Assembly: GCA_002396385.1 (NCBI GenBank)
Contig: DGTD01000013.1
Span: 1 to 18,193 of the forward strand
Source: Bacteroidales bacterium UBA4345
GTDB taxonomy: Bacteria; Bacteroidota; Bacteroidia; Bacteroidales; Paludibacteraceae
DNA length: 18,193 nucleotides
Direction: 5' to 3'
Positions within the stretch are counted from its first letter, which is position 1; each line of letters opens with the position of its first letter. The notes beneath the pieces were generated by a model. It had not been told where the DNA came from. It saw only the letters and a list, made by a program, of their open reading frames with translations, and did no database searches. Positions 17,133-18,193 of the stretch are shown here, piece after piece. The position numbers were made by a program, and so were the translations under genes.

Positions 17133-18167
17133 TTATTCCACTACATTGAAAGTTGCGCCTACATTTACATATTTATCGTCGGTGAAAGAGAAAGAGTATT
17201 TATTGGGTGCTACTTCTCCTAGAATTGTGAGCACACCATTTTCGAAGCTGTATGCAGTGCTTTCCAATGGTTTCGCACCCTTGCCCGCACCAACTTTCAC
17301 AGTCGTCAATTTATAGTTTGCATCAGAAGGTACATCTTTAGCTATGAGTTTTACTTTGACGTTGTTCCCCGACTTTACGTCTTCTGCCGTCATGCTGGCT
17401 GAAGTCTGTTCTTTTACAAATACGTTCATGTCAACGGAAATATCGGGAGCGTTCTTCACCATATATGTAACATTTGTTATGGTCTTCCCTTCGAGTGAGG
17501 ACGTGTGTTCGTACGCACAAGCCTTACCATGAACTTCGGTGAAGGCAGACACCGAGAAACCAATTTCACTGGCGTTCAGCCAAAAGTTGTTGAGTGGAAC
17601 CAAGCCATACTTATCGCCATTGCTTGTGGTTATAATACCTCCAATCAGGTTTTCCAATTTCCCTGTCGAATCTTTCAGGCCCTCTAAATCCAAACCTGCA
17701 AGCGATAAAATGTATTGTGCGAATTTTGCGTCAGAACCTGAAGACAACGTTATATTTGAAGCGCTCTGTTTTGAGGTCGATGTCACCATTGGACCAAAAT
17801 TACCGTCTTTATACAACTGTTTGTATTCCGACAACACAGTATCTTTCAAGAACGTGAAACGGCTCTTGTCTTTCAGTGATTTGTAAACCGTCTCAGTCAT
17901 CGCAACGTTTACTGACTTTACGCCTAGACAAGACGAACTATCGACAAGCATTCCTGAAAACCGGAGCACTTTGGGTGTAGCGCTTGTTACTCCGTCGTAT
18001 TCCGATACGATGGCGCTTTCGGGTTTTGACAGCTCTCCGGCATAAAATTCAGCCCACGTCATATCGGTAGTGGCATAATACTTTAAGATGGTATCGTCTG
18101 TTCTGTTGGGTTGATTGTTGTTTTCTGCTGACTCGTCATCGTAGCAAGAGGTTAGGCTGTTGCCCAT
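17133..18167 (-). CDS. putative surface lipoprotein of unknown function, signal peptide incomplete
   Basis: From ATG 18167 the frame encodes 344 residues starting MGNSLTSCYDDESAENN. LTSC is a good lipobox, and the acidic residues just after Cys8 fit the Bacteroidota surface-lipoprotein export signal. However, only seven residues precede the Cys and none forms the hydrophobic helix a lipoprotein signal needs. An in-frame TAA lies six bases before the ATG (18171-18173), so the missing half must be in another frame or lost. The mature part is Ser/Thr-rich with repeated short beta-type segments. Its C-terminal section (roughly 235-344) resembles an Ig-like or all-beta fold (VDMNVFVKEQTS, NNVKVKLIAKD, NKYSFSFTDD). 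No family was recognised. It stands apart from the sulfur genes and is followed by a long untranslated region. Confidence 0.65.
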   Translation of the reverse strand: MGNSLTSCYDDESAENNNQPNRTDDTILKYYATTDMTWAEFYAGELSKPESAIVSEYDGVTSATPKVLRFSGMLVDSSSCLGVKSVNVAMTETVYKSLKDKSRFTFLKDTVLSEYKQLYKDGNFGPMVTSTSKQSASNITLSSGSDAKFAQYILSLAGLDLEGLKDSTGKLENLIGGIITTSNGDKYGLVPLNNFWLNASEIGFSVSAFTEVHGKACAYEHTSSLEGKTITNVTYMVKNAPDISVDMNVFVKEQTSASMTAEDVKSGNNVKVKLIAKDVPSDANYKLTTVKVGAGKGAKPLESTAYSFENGVLTILGEVAPNKYSFSFTDDKYVNVGATFNVVE

Positions 18168-18193
18168 AAATTATTGCTGTCCGGTAAACGTTA

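Overview
The window looks like chromosomal DNA of a member of the Bacteroidota, probably Bacteroidales. The support is: protein types (a DUF6055-like secreted metallopeptidase with a Bacteroidales-style C-terminal tail, and a lipoprotein with acidic residues after the lipobox Cys), Bacteroides-type promoter boxes (TAnnTTTG with TTG about 19-20 bases upstream), and few strong Shine-Dalgarno sites. No rRNA, tRNA, CRISPR array or insertion sequence was seen.

Plus strand, 1-5163: the last codons of a gene that reads like the C-terminus of a Cys/Met-metabolism PLP enzyme, then a tight five-gene unit: a NifX-like cofactor protein, a NifB-like radical SAM protein, a NifD-like subunit, a NifK-like subunit and a NifH-like reductase. 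There is no nifE/nifN. The P-cluster cysteines of D and K, the cofactor cysteine of D and the [4Fe-4S] cysteines of H are kept, but the nitrogenase residues alpha-Arg96, Gln191 and His195 are replaced (Asn106, Trp202, Phe206). This is therefore a nitrogenase-like enzyme, not a nitrogenase. With sulfur genes on both sides, methylthio-alkane reductase (MarBHDK, which cleaves C-S bonds of organosulfur compounds) is the best known analogy.

Plus strand, 5164-9582: a hairpin-rich gap, then a cystathionine gamma-synthase/lyase-family gene, a MccA/CBS-like beta-replacement enzyme, an LCM-family SAM methyltransferase of unknown substrate and a free SufS-type cysteine desulfurase. The first two look like a reverse transsulfuration pair (homocysteine to cysteine).

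Plus strand, 9583-14593: two perfect hairpins and a good promoter, then cysK, a DsrE-like protein, TusA, a family 2 encapsulin shell protein carrying an inserted cyclic-nucleotide-binding-like domain (2B architecture), and a second SufS paralogue with a ~130-residue N-terminal extension expected to target it into the shell. A strong intrinsic terminator closes the unit. Related encapsulin/cysteine desulfurase systems store elemental sulfur.

Minus strand, 14595-18193: a secreted DUF6055-like zinc peptidase and a lipoprotein whose signal peptide appears broken, separated by a 447-base gap holding a promoter, stacked hairpins and a terminator that together could be a small RNA or leader.

Proposed overall logic (inference): a nitrogenase-like reductase releases methanethiol or a similar thiol from organosulfur compounds, the upstream PLP enzyme builds it into methionine or homocysteine, the transsulfuration genes make cysteine, and an encapsulated cysteine desulfurase stores or buffers the sulfur as sulfane sulfur handled by TusA and DsrE. 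The alternative is that the desulfurases supply sulfur for the iron-sulfur cofactor of the nitrogenase-like enzyme.
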